From assembly GCA_018900975.1 (NCBI GenBank), contig JAHIFK010000117.1, forward strand, positions 1 through 22,617: 22,617 bases of DNA, written 5' to 3'. The stretch is from Methanobacteriota archaeon. Its GTDB lineage: Archaea; Halobacteriota; Methanosarcinia; Methanosarcinales; Methanoperedenaceae. Shown here piece after piece: positions 1-6,676 of this stretch (the stretch's first letter is position 1; each line of letters opens with the position of its first letter). The notes under the pieces are model-generated. The model saw nothing but the letters and a program-made list of their open reading frames with translations. It did not search any database and was not told where the DNA came from. A program made the translations under genes and the position numbers.

Positions 1-393
1 ATTTGCTTCATCCAGTCTTGCAATATGTTCGGTGAAGTTAAAATATTCAATGATTTCTCTTGCATTTGTAGAGAAACCGTTAATGTAATTATTGAGATTG
101 GCAGCAATATTATTTGGATCAGCTTTCAGTTTCTCAAAGTCAAATTTGCTTTTATTGTGGAAGTTGAAACCCGCGACATTGTTAAGGACAGGGTCTGTGT
201 TCTGGATGTTCATATTGGCAATTTTAGGCAAATAATCCAGAACTTTTTGCTTTGTTGGTTCTAATACGCAATCCAATCGTCTTAGAACTGTAAGCGGTAG
301 TATTACCTTACCATAATCTGATTGCTTATAGTCGCCTCGTAAAAGGTCTGCAATCTCCCATATAAAATTGGCATTCTCCTTGACGTTTACCAT
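1..393 (-). CDS. hsdM: Type I restriction-modification DNA methylase, N-terminus (partial)
   Basis: The minus strand is open from an ATG at 393 to the window edge (131 codons, no stop), so the rest lies outside. The N-terminal part carries FIWEIADLLRGDYKQ followed by GKVILPLTVLRRLD, which is the hallmark start of the HsdM N-terminal helical domain; known HsdM proteins are about 500 residues and methylate adenine in the type I recognition site as part of an HsdM2-HsdS complex. The SAM-binding NPPF region is not in the window, so activity cannot be judged. An AT-rich TATA-like stretch (about 425-440) lies upstream. Expected partners hsdS and hsdR would be off the left edge. Identification of the family is firm; whether the gene is intact is unknown. 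Confidence 0.85.
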   Translation of the reverse strand, partial: MVNVKENANFIWEIADLLRGDYKQSDYGKVILPLTVLRRLDCVLEPTKQKVLDYLPKIANMNIQNTDPVLNNVAGFNFHNKSKFDFEKLKADPNNIAANLNNYINGFSTNAREIIEYFNFTEHIARLDEAN

Positions 394-523
394 AATATCG
401 ACACCATTTACGCTTTTAAAGTCACTTTATAGTATATATGTGTATTTTTTTAACTCTGTCCCCATCCTGAGTTAGATACTTCATCTGAAAATGGGGAAAA
501 TTATACCCCCTTTACACTCAATA

Positions 524-709
524 TTATTTTCCTAAAAACTTTGAAACAAAAAGCACTAAAATAATAATCGCTGCAATAAATAAAAGAATGCTCAAAAGTT
601 TATCAATAAAATAAAAAAGTGCAGAAAACATTAATGGGAGACCTATTAATAACATAGCTCCAGTAATTGTTATAGTCATACCCATAAAGACAATTTTACC
701 ATATGACAT
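524..709 (-). CDS. Small hydrophobic membrane protein, unknown function
   Basis: This 61-residue protein consists almost wholly of two predicted transmembrane segments, roughly residues 9-33 and 36-57, with a short charged tail (KFLGK). I do not recognise a family. On the minus strand an AT-rich TATA-like element (around 730-740) sits about 25-30 nt upstream of the ATG, compatible with a leaderless or short-leader archaeal transcript. It lies between hsdM and a HEPN-like gene, all on the minus strand. Small two-TM proteins can be toxins, holin-like proteins or effector parts in defence islands, but nothing in this sequence establishes that. It could also be a chance ORF, although the clean hydrophobic pattern argues for a real protein. 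Confidence 0.5.
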   Translation of the reverse strand: MSYGKIVFMGMTITITGAMLLIGLPLMFSALFYFIDKLLSILLFIAAIIILVLFVSKFLGK

Positions 710-942
710 AGTGTTAATAACAACAATAAAATATATAAATTTACCCGTATTTTATAACATCAGGAATAAATCTCAAGCCTGTAAGTAATTGCCGCAAACT
801 TTTTGGTTTTCCATCAATCTTTTTCATTAGAAATGCTCCGATATTTGTTATCTTTTGAGCCTCTTATACAATTAAGAATAACCTTTAATTCCCATGTAAT
901 TACCACCATAAATATTTTTTTAAAAAGACGAGAATGCATAAT

Positions 943-1617
943 TTATTTCACAATCTGTGAGTCTGTGAAGTCTTTTACTTCTTGAAGAAGATTTGACAAG
1001 ATTTTTGCAAGCCAGCTTCTTCGTGACACGGTAGTATTAGTATCAATTTGAATGCCTTTAATCCATAATGTTTCGCCATGATGAGAACCCCCATGATGGA
1101 AGCTACGCCCAGGTGCAATTCTATGAGCGAGAATATTTCTTATTTCTTTCCATTCTTTATATTCTGACGAATCTATCAGTTGATTTAGAGCATGGGTAAT
1201 CTTCTCACCTTTATATTTATTTTTGAATCGTTCAAAAGTATCTTCTGGAGTAACACTTTTCATATCTTTTGGCTTTTGAAATGGAAAATCCAATGGTTTC
1301 AATATAGAACCAATGGCATATAGACCGTAGCAAAAACTCTCAATAGTTGCCAAACCATTGACGAAGAAGCCAAATAACTCACGTTCTTGGAAATACCTTT
1401 CAGGATGTGGAGGAGAATTTCCTGCCATTTTGATGGATTCAGTAAATTTCAAATCATGTTCTGTGCAGGAGAGGAAACGATAAGCCACTGCATTCCATGA
1501 ACTTACATATTGAGCCCAAGAAAAAGGATGAGAATTTATCTTGGTGTTTATTAAAGACATGATAGCACCGTAGGGTTCAGCTGCAAAATCTTTTGGCATT
1601 AAATCAATTATATCCAT
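943..1617 (-). CDS. HEPN-like protein, unknown function
   Basis: A 224-residue, mostly helical soluble protein. Near residues 150-175 it reads EWKEIRNILAHRIAPGR; the R-x4-H spacing in RNILAH fits the RX4-6H signature of HEPN-superfamily domains, which include RNases and toxins of defence and toxin-antitoxin systems. Several tryptophans and a conserved-looking FFVNGLATIESFCYG helix before it fit the helical-bundle architecture (apolar helix, then the motif helix). A His-rich loop (HHGGSHHGE) follows the motif and is unusual. There is no adjacent minimal nucleotidyltransferase (MNT) partner. The gene sits next to hsdM, TIR and toxin remnants. The family call rests on one motif, so other helical families that contain R-N-x-x-A-H remain possible. 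Confidence 0.6.
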   Translation of the reverse strand: MDIIDLMPKDFAAEPYGAIMSLINTKINSHPFSWAQYVSSWNAVAYRFLSCTEHDLKFTESIKMAGNSPPHPERYFQERELFGFFVNGLATIESFCYGLYAIGSILKPLDFPFQKPKDMKSVTPEDTFERFKNKYKGEKITHALNQLIDSSEYKEWKEIRNILAHRIAPGRSFHHGGSHHGETLWIKGIQIDTNTTVSRRSWLAKILSNLLQEVKDFTDSQIVK

Positions 1618-1790
1618 TGTTACTACTAATGTTTCATGTTTTACATAATTATTCCCACGTGTATAGACATTATAAGGACATGACTGAGATATGCATAAAG
1701 AAGTTTCATGTTTAGTTTCACCCCACTATCTCATTGCTTTTATTGTTGCTAATCTAACCTGATTGTTACCATTGAACAGAGGTAATAACC

Positions 1791-1967
1791 ATGAACCATC
1801 ATATTAACTCCCGTCATCTCCCGCTTTTTATTGAGCGATTAGTAGAAGAGGGATATACAATAAACATTGAACACTGCAAAAAACTCATAAGGATAACCTG
1901 TGAGGAAAATGCATTAAGACATCTCATACCGTTCGGGCAGACCAGATTGACTGAATTTGGAGGGTAA
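1791..1967 (+). CDS. Small hypothetical protein (58 aa), first gene of a truncated pair
   Basis: An ATG at 1791 opens 58 codons ending TAA at 1965-1967; GAGGTAA about 8 nt upstream of the ATG is a plausible Shine-Dalgarno. The protein is charged, with no membrane segment or metal motif (RLVEEGYTINIEHCKKL, then FGQTRLTEFGG at the end). I do not recognise a family. One nucleotide after its stop begins a second reading frame whose first ten residues look like a conserved archaeal small protein, so this was probably the first gene of a two-gene unit. The second gene is now broken, so the pair is unlikely to be functional as originally built. Confidence 0.5.
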   Translation: MNHHINSRHLPLFIERLVEEGYTINIEHCKKLIRITCEENALRHLIPFGQTRLTEFGG

Positions 1968-1968
1968 T

Positions 1969-2031
1969 ATGGGCAGGACTGTTCCGAGTTTCAGAATGTT
2001 TGGAAGGGATAATATAATTGCTTTTGTTTAA
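1969..2031 (+). pseudogene. Stump of an archaeal MGRTVPSFRM-type small protein
   Basis: The frame begins MGRTVPSFRM, which I recognise from memory as the conserved N-terminus of a family of small helical proteins common in methanogen-type archaea, normally followed by a long charged helical region. Here that continuation is lost: after codon 10 the frame reads FGRDNIIAFV and stops at 2029-2031. The stop overlaps the 3' end of the opposite-strand gene at 2028-2627, so the break near 1998/1999 looks like a rearrangement or insertion joint. No continuation of the family was found downstream in the window. The full-length family function is unknown to me. Confidence 0.5.
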
Positions 2032-2627
2032 ACTAACTTAAAATTTAGTGGCATAATTGTCCAACCTTTAAGCTCGACCAATCTTACAACATGCCAGTAT
2101 TCAAGAAAAGAAAAAGAACCAACATCAGGAATATCAGGTGTGTAATTACCTTTTATCGCAATTCCGTACATATAATGGTCTTTATTGGTATCGACTCTTA
2201 GTTCATCCAAACCAGATTGAATAAGAGCTTCAGGAATCATCCCCTGACTTTCACCAGGTTCAATATTTATATTTTCTGAATGCACTACCTTTGACAATTC
2301 AAGAGTTTCAGGTTTCTGAAACTCTATTATATTGGATGCTTTTTCTGGAGGAATTAGATGCAGGTCGTAACGGACATTTATTCTACTTTTTTTACCATGG
2401 TTTTTAAATTCAAGAACTGGAGCAGTATTCGGTTCTTTTTGGTAGTATTTCATAGACAAGTATGGCTTATGTTCATAGATAAATTGCTTGTACATCGTAT
2501 CCGCCATGCCCTTTGTTGCTTTTGTGTACGTCCAAGTAACAATTACCAATACTACTATTGCTATTGCATTTACTATCGTAGCCAATAGTTGGATAAAGGC
2601 AGAATTATTAATCAATGTTTCAATCAT
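2028..2627 (-). CDS. One-TM membrane-anchored protein, unknown function
   Basis: A 199-residue protein with one strong transmembrane helix at about residues 11-33 (LATIVNAIAIVVLVIVTWTY), preceded by a short N-terminal segment and followed by a soluble domain with beta-rich stretches (LEFKNHGKKSRINVRYDLHLIPP and FSFLEYWHVVRLVELKGW). There is no signal peptidase site, so it is probably anchored with the bulk on one side of the membrane. I do not recognise a family; small anchored proteins of this layout (helix, KATKGMADTMYK linker, immunoglobulin-like sheet) occur scattered in prokaryotic accessory regions. It is AT-rich like the surrounding island, and its 3' end meets the stump of a truncated plus-strand gene. 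Confidence 0.65.
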   Translation of the reverse strand: MIETLINNSAFIQLLATIVNAIAIVVLVIVTWTYTKATKGMADTMYKQFIYEHKPYLSMKYYQKEPNTAPVLEFKNHGKKSRINVRYDLHLIPPEKASNIIEFQKPETLELSKVVHSENINIEPGESQGMIPEALIQSGLDELRVDTNKDHYMYGIAIKGNYTPDIPDVGSFSFLEYWHVVRLVELKGWTIMPLNFKLV

Positions 2628-2716
2628 AATTTATAAACCAACAAGTTCATTACACGCAATAGGACTTAAAGGCATCTTGGCGTAATTCTACTAAATAGAG
2701 ATAAGAGGATAAAATA

Positions 2717-3109
2717 ATGACCCGAATCGATGTTCCTTCAGAAACACTTGTTGTTGAAATAGGAAAAGATGGGTTGAACATAGTTGAAACATTCATGCAG
2801 ATGTCGGGCATGGACGACAGTGCCCAGGTGATATGCGACATATGTTCAAAACCGCTCGGAAAAATGAAGGACGTGAAACACATAGAGTCCCCTGAAACAA
2901 TTACAATTGCGGTAAGGAATGGATTCAAGCCAGAGCAAATGCTGAAAGCCACTGAGGATATGCTCAAAGGGCAGGGTGAGAAAAACCCTGATGACCTCAT
3001 GGAAATAGTGTTTGAATCGTGGAAATCTATCGTGGATAAGAGCGAAACCCCATGGGCGTTATGCGAGGACTGCTATAAAAGCATTCAAATATATATCAAA
3101 AAGCGTTGA
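2717..3109 (+). CDS. Hypothetical protein with two CxxC motifs (putative zinc site)
   Basis: A 130-residue protein with a CDIC motif at about residues 40-43 and a CEDC motif near residue 116, which together could form one zinc-binding site; no other cysteines are seen. The N-terminal part (IGKDGLNIVETFMQMSGM) and the middle (FKPEQMLKATEDMLKG) look helical and amphipathic. A weak purine-rich Shine-Dalgarno (AAGAGGATAAA) precedes the ATG. Composition is less AT-rich than its neighbours, so it may be an older resident of the region. I cannot assign a function; adaptor or regulator proteins with a split zinc ribbon are one possibility. Confidence 0.65.
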   Translation: MTRIDVPSETLVVEIGKDGLNIVETFMQMSGMDDSAQVICDICSKPLGKMKDVKHIESPETITIAVRNGFKPEQMLKATEDMLKGQGEKNPDDLMEIVFESWKSIVDKSETPWALCEDCYKSIQIYIKKR

Positions 3110-3212
3110 AGTTGCAAGTATGAGCCTGTATCAGATAGGGCTTTATTGTTTTTGTTCATCCAACTTTCAAAGCAATAGGTTATTAATAACACATGGGTGA
3201 ATATTCATAAAC

Positions 3213-3308
3213 ATGATTGATTTTGCAATTGAAATGGCTGCTAAAGCCCATCGTAATCAGACACGTAAGGGCACTGAAATACAAACAAGCTTTGATTTAA
3301 CCCTCTAA
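3213..3308 (+). pseudogene. Stump of a RelA/SpoT-like HD-domain hydrolase
   Basis: The first 23 codons from the ATG at 3213 read MIDFAIEMAAKAHRNQTRKG then TEI, which matches the usual start of short HD-domain (p)ppGpp hydrolases of the SpoT/MESH1 type (helix 'A..FA..AH.gQ.RKGT.iPYi.HP', with the first metal His in AAKAH). The expected PYI.HP continuation is missing; after about 3281 the sequence diverges and the frame ends at 3306-3308, overlapping the 3' end of the TIR gene on the other strand. None of the remaining HD catalytic residues follow, so this cannot be active. No downstream half was found in the window. Confidence 0.6.
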
Positions 3309-4006
3309 TAGTTTCATTATATCTTTATACTCCTCATCCTTTAGATTTCCTTTATGGTTTTCAAAAAATTTCCTTAATACCCTGGTTGCAGTAATTGCGT
3401 TGTGAATTTGATTATTATCTTTTGTTGCATTAAAAATTTGAGTAACTTGTTCGGGTGTAAAATTAGAAAAATCCTCAAATAACTTAGCTCTCGCATTAGC
3501 TTCATTTAAACTTCCACTATTAATTAATTTATAAAGGATAAAATCCTTCATGTCATCTTTAAATTTGGATTTAGTTCTTATCGTTTGAAAAATTATTGTG
3601 GCTATATCTTTCAGATGGTCTCTAACTGTTTTTCCATTTTCATTTCTTAAGTAATATGTATCGACTTTTAAACCTTGAATTTTTCCAATAAAACCATACG
3701 GTGGAAAATCCACTTGAAGAGGAATAATAAACTTATCTGCTGCAATTGCTAAGCCTATTTCTTGGTCTGTCCAATCAGATTTTTTGAAACTTTCCGTAAG
3801 TAATGGAATGAATATATCACACGATTGAGATTTTTCATAATTTCCTCTTGCCATTCAACACATGGTTCAAGGTCTTCATGTGCCAAAAAAATTTCAAATC
3901 CCATAAATTCTAAGTATTCTTTAAGCATTCCTACTATCTTTTTATCATCTATTGAGTAACTGAAAAAGATTCTTAAAGACTTAATACCAGAGATTTCACT
4001 AAACAT
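3297..4006 (-). pseudogene. TIR-domain protein interrupted by a frameshift
   Basis: Two overlapping minus-strand frames together make one TIR protein of about 236 residues. The first (from 4006) gives RIFFSYSIDDKKI and GFEIFLAHEDLEPCVEWQEE; the second gives CDIFIPLLTESFKKSDWTDQEIG, IIPLQVD and a helical C-terminal tail of about 110 residues. The order matches a TIR_2-type domain; the Glu in WTDQE is at the position of the catalytic Glu of NADase TIRs. Frames join near a run of five A at 3831-3835 (minus strand GAAAAATC); one extra A would restore continuous reading. TIR proteins of this kind deplete NAD+ or make signalling nucleotides in phage defence. Either a real mutation or a homopolymer error explains the break. 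Confidence 0.75.
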
Positions 4007-4335
4007 TCTGCAATAGTTACATTATTTTGTTTATATAGTTTCTCAATGAGAGATTCTGACAACTCAGCTCCCACAGAGGTTAGGTGGGGTGAAAGTTGGG
4101 AATAATTAACATTAGCACCATTAAATCCCGTTGACCATGAGACAGATATTAATATTTTCCGAAATGTCTTTCCTTTATTGCAAATTAAGGCGTTTATTGT
4201 AAAAAGTCATCCTTTTTCTATATTTTATTGGTATTTAATTATAAATAAAATTGAAATAAGTAATATATGGTTTAGCATACTGAAAAATTATTATAACTTA
4301 TTAAATTTTAATGTAATTAAAAAGATTCCGTGCGT

Positions 4336-4362
4336 ATCCGTGTAATCCGTGTAATCCGTGTT
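4336..4362. repeat. Three-copy 9-bp tandem repeat (ATCCGTGTA)
   Basis: Copies at 4336-4344 and 4345-4353 are identical; the third (4354-4362) differs in its last base. A degenerate relative (ATTCCGTGCGT) precedes them. Repeats of this ATCCGTGTA type are frequent in intergenic DNA of many prokaryotes. It is too short and lacks spacers, so it is not a CRISPR. Confidence 0.8.
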
Positions 4363-4378
4363 CTATTTCACGGTTTTT
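4356..4378 (+). terminator. Hairpin followed by T-run, terminator-like
   Basis: CCGTG (4356-4360) pairs with CACGG (4369-4373) across an 8-nt loop and is followed directly by five T. The stem is short (5 bp), so this is a weak candidate. Archaeal termination mainly uses T-runs, which is present here in the plus-strand direction. Confidence 0.3.
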
Positions 4379-4395
4379 CTCTTAACCGATGACGA

Positions 4396-4548
4396 ATGTA
4401 CGACGGCCTGGTTGAGATCAAGAGAAAATCAGGATTGGATTTTGACGATGCATATCAATGCAAGATTGCCAAAGAACATGATCTGAAGGTAGTTACAATG
4501 GACACCGACTTTGAAGAGATTAACGATTTAGACGTCATATTTTTGTAG
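4396..4548 (+). pseudogene. C-terminal remnant of a PIN-domain (VapC-type) protein
   Basis: Fifty codons ending TAG at 4546-4548 read GLDFDDAYQCKIAKEHDLK, then VVTMDTDFEEI and DLDVIFL. This is the standard end of a PIN-domain toxin: the DDA motif (third acidic metal ligand region), an 'ak..dl.ivT.D.DF' strand-loop with the final Asp, and a terminal hydrophobic strand. The N-terminal half with the first acidic residues is missing; an in-frame stop (4390-4392) lies just upstream of the first ATG. PIN toxins are RNases usually paired with a small antitoxin; no antitoxin is present upstream. It is a fossil of a toxin-antitoxin locus. Confidence 0.7.
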
Positions 4549-4573
4549 ATGTAAGCATTCTCAGTAGGAGGAT

Positions 4574-4612
4574 ATGTCGCAACTCTTTTACATATTGGAT
4601 AATATTAAGTAA
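4574..4612 (+). other. 12-codon ORF with strong Shine-Dalgarno upstream of the protease gene
   Basis: AGGAGG (4567-4571 region) sits 3-5 nt before an ATG at 4574 that opens 12 codons (MSQLFYILDNIK) ending TAA at 4610-4612, eight nt before the ATG of the S16-like protease. The Shine-Dalgarno is the best one near the protease start, which itself has none at normal spacing. It may be a leader peptide or a chance ORF whose ribosome site feeds re-initiation at 4620. Confidence 0.35.
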
Positions 4613-4619
4613 TGAGAAT

Positions 4620-5423
4620 ATGCCCGACAACAACAGGTCACTAAAATACATTATCATATTCCTTTCAGTATTACTTGTCGCCTCATCTCTATATTCATAC
4701 GGGCAGATCAAACTCCAGGATGAAACGATAAGTACGCTCTCAGCCATTTCAGAGAACCAGAAACAAACCATAGCCATTCTTGAACAAAATATCAACCGGC
4801 TAGAACAGAACCTGTCCATAACTGAAAGATCATTGAAAAACGAAACACAGACAAGACTGAGCCTTGAAAAGGAGATCATTAACCTCACCATGGTTGCAAA
4901 GAGCAACTATGCAGTCATGGCCGTGGATGAGAACAATAAAGGGCATCTGATCCCTCTTGAGGTCATAATAAAGAGCGGCAAAGGCAACCTCTTTCTTAAC
5001 GTGGCAAATGTTCTTGTCGATGAAACTCTCCAGTCCTCAGCGCAGACTGCCATACTGGTCGCCCGCAGCGTCTCAAGGAAAAGCCTGTCAGATAAAGATG
5101 TCCTTATCAATATCGAAGCGCCAGTTCAGGAACAGAAGGTCTCGATTTCCGGAGGGAGCGCAGGCGCCGCCATGACACTTGCTGCGATTGCAGCGATGCA
5201 GAACAAGATCATCCGGAATAATATATTCATAACTGGAACTATCAGGGAAGACCATACTATCGGCAGGATTGGCGCGCCAAGGGCAAAAGCGCTTGCAGCA
5301 AAAGAGAACGGCGCTGTGATGTTCCTTGTACCTGCGGGGCAGGCGAGTGAGGTAGGAGATGCGGGGATCGAGGTGAGGGAAGTTGCCACCATTGAGGAAG
5401 CGGCAAGTTATGCTCTGGAATAA
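4620..5423 (+). CDS. Membrane-anchored archaeal S16/Lon-like serine protease
   Basis: A 267-residue protein: transmembrane helix at about residues 9-28, a coiled-coil stretch at 35-90 (LEQNINRLEQNLS), then a Lon-type proteolytic domain at about 93-267. The nucleophile is Ser180 in SGGSAGAAM and the general base is Lys223 in IGAPRAKALAAKENG; their separation of 43 residues equals that of E. coli Lon (Ser679/Lys722). There is no AAA+ module, so it is not a full Lon; the layout matches the archaeal 'predicted serine protease' group (COG1750-like). The TM topology suggests the protease faces outside, inferred rather than shown. It probably degrades or processes surface or secreted proteins. Convergent with the gene at 5436. 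Confidence 0.85.
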   Translation: MPDNNRSLKYIIIFLSVLLVASSLYSYGQIKLQDETISTLSAISENQKQTIAILEQNINRLEQNLSITERSLKNETQTRLSLEKEIINLTMVAKSNYAVMAVDENNKGHLIPLEVIIKSGKGNLFLNVANVLVDETLQSSAQTAILVARSVSRKSLSDKDVLINIEAPVQEQKVSISGGSAGAAMTLAAIAAMQNKIIRNNIFITGTIREDHTIGRIGAPRAKALAAKENGAVMFLVPAGQASEVGDAGIEVREVATIEEAASYALE

Positions 5424-5435
5424 ATTCCACTCATA

Positions 5436-5675
5436 TTATTTCTTTCTCTTCCCCTCATGCATCTTCTTGATCTCATCCTCAGCAGCCTGCATCTTCACTT
5501 TGTTCTCTTCATATATTTTTGAGACATTCTCAGTCACCCTCTCAAGTCTCTTCTTCAGAACGACCAGCTCCTGCGTCGAGAGCTTATAGTCAGGGGTGTT
5601 CTCTATCCAGAGCTGCTCAATATCAATAAGCGCGTTGATTGCAGCCTTAGTCCTGTTTACTGTGTTCTCGTCCAT
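5436..5675 (-). CDS. Small helical (coiled-coil) hypothetical protein
   Basis: I chose the ATG at 5675 (79 aa, MDENTVNRTKAAINAL) rather than the one at 5714, because a TATA-like TTTATTTAAG lies about 25 nt upstream of 5675, giving a leaderless start, and the extra N-terminus is not protein-like. The product is charged and helical throughout, with heptad-like spacing in the second half (ELVVLKKRLERVTENVSKIY) and a Lys-rich tail (HEGKRKK). No catalytic motif is visible and I do not recognise the family. It ends 13 bp from the convergent protease gene and has its own promoter, so it is likely a separate transcription unit. Confidence 0.6.
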   Translation of the reverse strand: MDENTVNRTKAAINALIDIEQLWIENTPDYKLSTQELVVLKKRLERVTENVSKIYEENKVKMQAAEDEIKKMHEGKRKK

Positions 5676-5721
5676 GCGGGGTAATAATACTCTTAAATAA
5701 ATTAATGTTTGCACAGATGAT

Positions 5722-6606
5722 TTATAAAAGTAATCGAGGTTTGTTCTGTTCGATCATATTCTTTTTTCCCCTGAGGCTGAGTATCTTGTTACCGATAAGT
5801 GTGCAGACAACTGGCAGTGGTGAAAAGGCGTATGCAAATGAACCCATCAGGTACATCATTTTACGGGATTTTTTTAATTCAGATATTCGATCATACATAG
5901 GGCATTGAATGTTATTGAAATTCAAGAGCATCTTTGAGGATTCATACGCCACGCGAATGCTGTAATTGACAATATCCTTTAGAGGCGCAGGCTTTCCGCC
6001 GTATGAGGTCTGCCCTTTCTTTATGGCTCTGTGAAAATCTTCCTGGGAATTACCGGAAAATGTTGAGTAACCATTGCCTATCATACTGCTTGAATGCGCA
6101 TCACTTCCCCCAAGTTTTGCATGTCCGTTGCAGCTTTCAAGCGCCAGGGCATTAGAAAACCCGTCCCTGTGCAATGAATTGAAAACTTCGATACCATCCA
6201 ATCTCAGTGCATGAAGGTTATTACCAACACACGGACAGTAAACGCTGAAAGGATGCGGCGCAAATGCTATTCCGTCCTGTTCATGTATTTGTTCTATGGT
6301 CTCTTCCGCGCTTAAACCCGGTTTGATCTCTTCCTGGAGGAATAGTCCGATTATTTCTCCACTTTTTGAACGGATCTCTTCACCTATCACCACAAGGTCG
6401 CGGTTATATTTACTTGCTTCGACGGCGCCTTTGATCGTATTGTGGTCAGTTATGCAAAGAAGATCAAGTCCTATTTTTTGAGCTATCTGGACTGATTTTT
6501 TAGGCGTGGTCACACTGTCGGGGAATGAAAGGTAAGAATATTTAGAGAATCCAGAATACATGGTATGCGTATGAACATCTGCCACTCCATCTTCTCTCAT
6601 GTTCAC
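5722..6606 (-). CDS. PHP-domain metal-dependent phosphoesterase
   Basis: A 294-residue protein with the four PHP motifs in order: DVHTHT at residues 10-15, ITDHNT near residue 57, HPFSV in the middle, and GGSDAHSS near residue 170. These His and Asp residues bind the metal cluster of PHP phosphoesterases (polymerase/histidinol phosphatase fold). The family includes nucleotidases such as TrpH/YciV and many uncharacterised archaeal forms, so the substrate is unknown. The C-terminal 90 residues add a helical extension with a hydrophobic segment (MGSFAYAFSPLPVVCTLIG) that may contact the membrane. ATGs at 6606 and 6600 are both possible starts; AGGAGTGA lies just before 6606. Downstream of pyrI in the same direction, but separated by a 70-bp AT-rich gap with its own TATA. 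Confidence 0.85.
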   Translation of the reverse strand: MNMREDGVADVHTHTMYSGFSKYSYLSFPDSVTTPKKSVQIAQKIGLDLLCITDHNTIKGAVEASKYNRDLVVIGEEIRSKSGEIIGLFLQEEIKPGLSAEETIEQIHEQDGIAFAPHPFSVYCPCVGNNLHALRLDGIEVFNSLHRDGFSNALALESCNGHAKLGGSDAHSSSMIGNGYSTFSGNSQEDFHRAIKKGQTSYGGKPAPLKDIVNYSIRVAYESSKMLLNFNNIQCPMYDRISELKKSRKMMYLMGSFAYAFSPLPVVCTLIGNKILSLRGKKNMIEQNKPRLLL

Positions 6607-6649
6607 TCCTATTCTTCAATATTAATACAGATACATTATTCATATAATG

Positions 6650-6671
6650 CACTATAATATAACATATAGTG
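6650..6671. promoter_or_regulatory. Perfect 7-bp inverted repeat in the pyrI-PHP gap
   Basis: CACTATA (6650-6656) and TATAGTG (6665-6671) are perfect inverted copies separated by 8 nt, next to a TTATATAA box (about 6676-6683). On the minus strand this lies 45-65 nt upstream of the PHP gene start, where an operator or promoter would be expected. The arm spacing (15 bp centre to centre) would suit a dimeric regulator. It may also form a weak hairpin at the pyrI 3' end. AT-rich palindromes arise easily by chance. Confidence 0.35.
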
Positions 6672-6676
6672 TACAA

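Larger units (their letters stand above)
4007..4395. other. AT-rich intergenic stretch upstream of the TIR gene
   Basis: About 390 bp without a convincing gene. The first part (to about 4200) would contain the promoter of the TIR gene on the minus strand; 4200-4320 is very AT-rich. A short tandem repeat and a hairpin with a T-run occupy 4336-4378 and are listed separately. I see no tRNA, no recognisable transposase fragment and no long inverted repeat. Confidence 0.5.

Noticed and set aside
25..264. 79-codon plus-strand ORF
   Set aside because: It is the antisense of the hsdM reading frame, which has clear family motifs.
741..827. Minus-strand 28-codon ORF (MKKIDGKPKSLRQLL...)
   Set aside because: Protein-like at the start, but no clear ribosome site and no family match; too short to claim.
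803..985. 60-codon plus-strand ORF
   Set aside because: Overlaps the 3' end of the HEPN-like gene antisense, and has an unnatural composition with no ribosome site.
2650..3000. 116-codon minus-strand ORF
   Set aside because: Antisense to the two-CxxC protein; Ser/Phe/Ile-rich shadow composition.
1716..4093. TTTCACCCCAC near 1718 and its reverse complement near 4083 as island end repeats
   Set aside because: Only 11 bp match and flanks do not align; many such 11-mer pairs are expected by chance in 22 kb.
4336..4362. CRISPR array
   Set aside because: Units are 9 bp, head to tail, without spacers.
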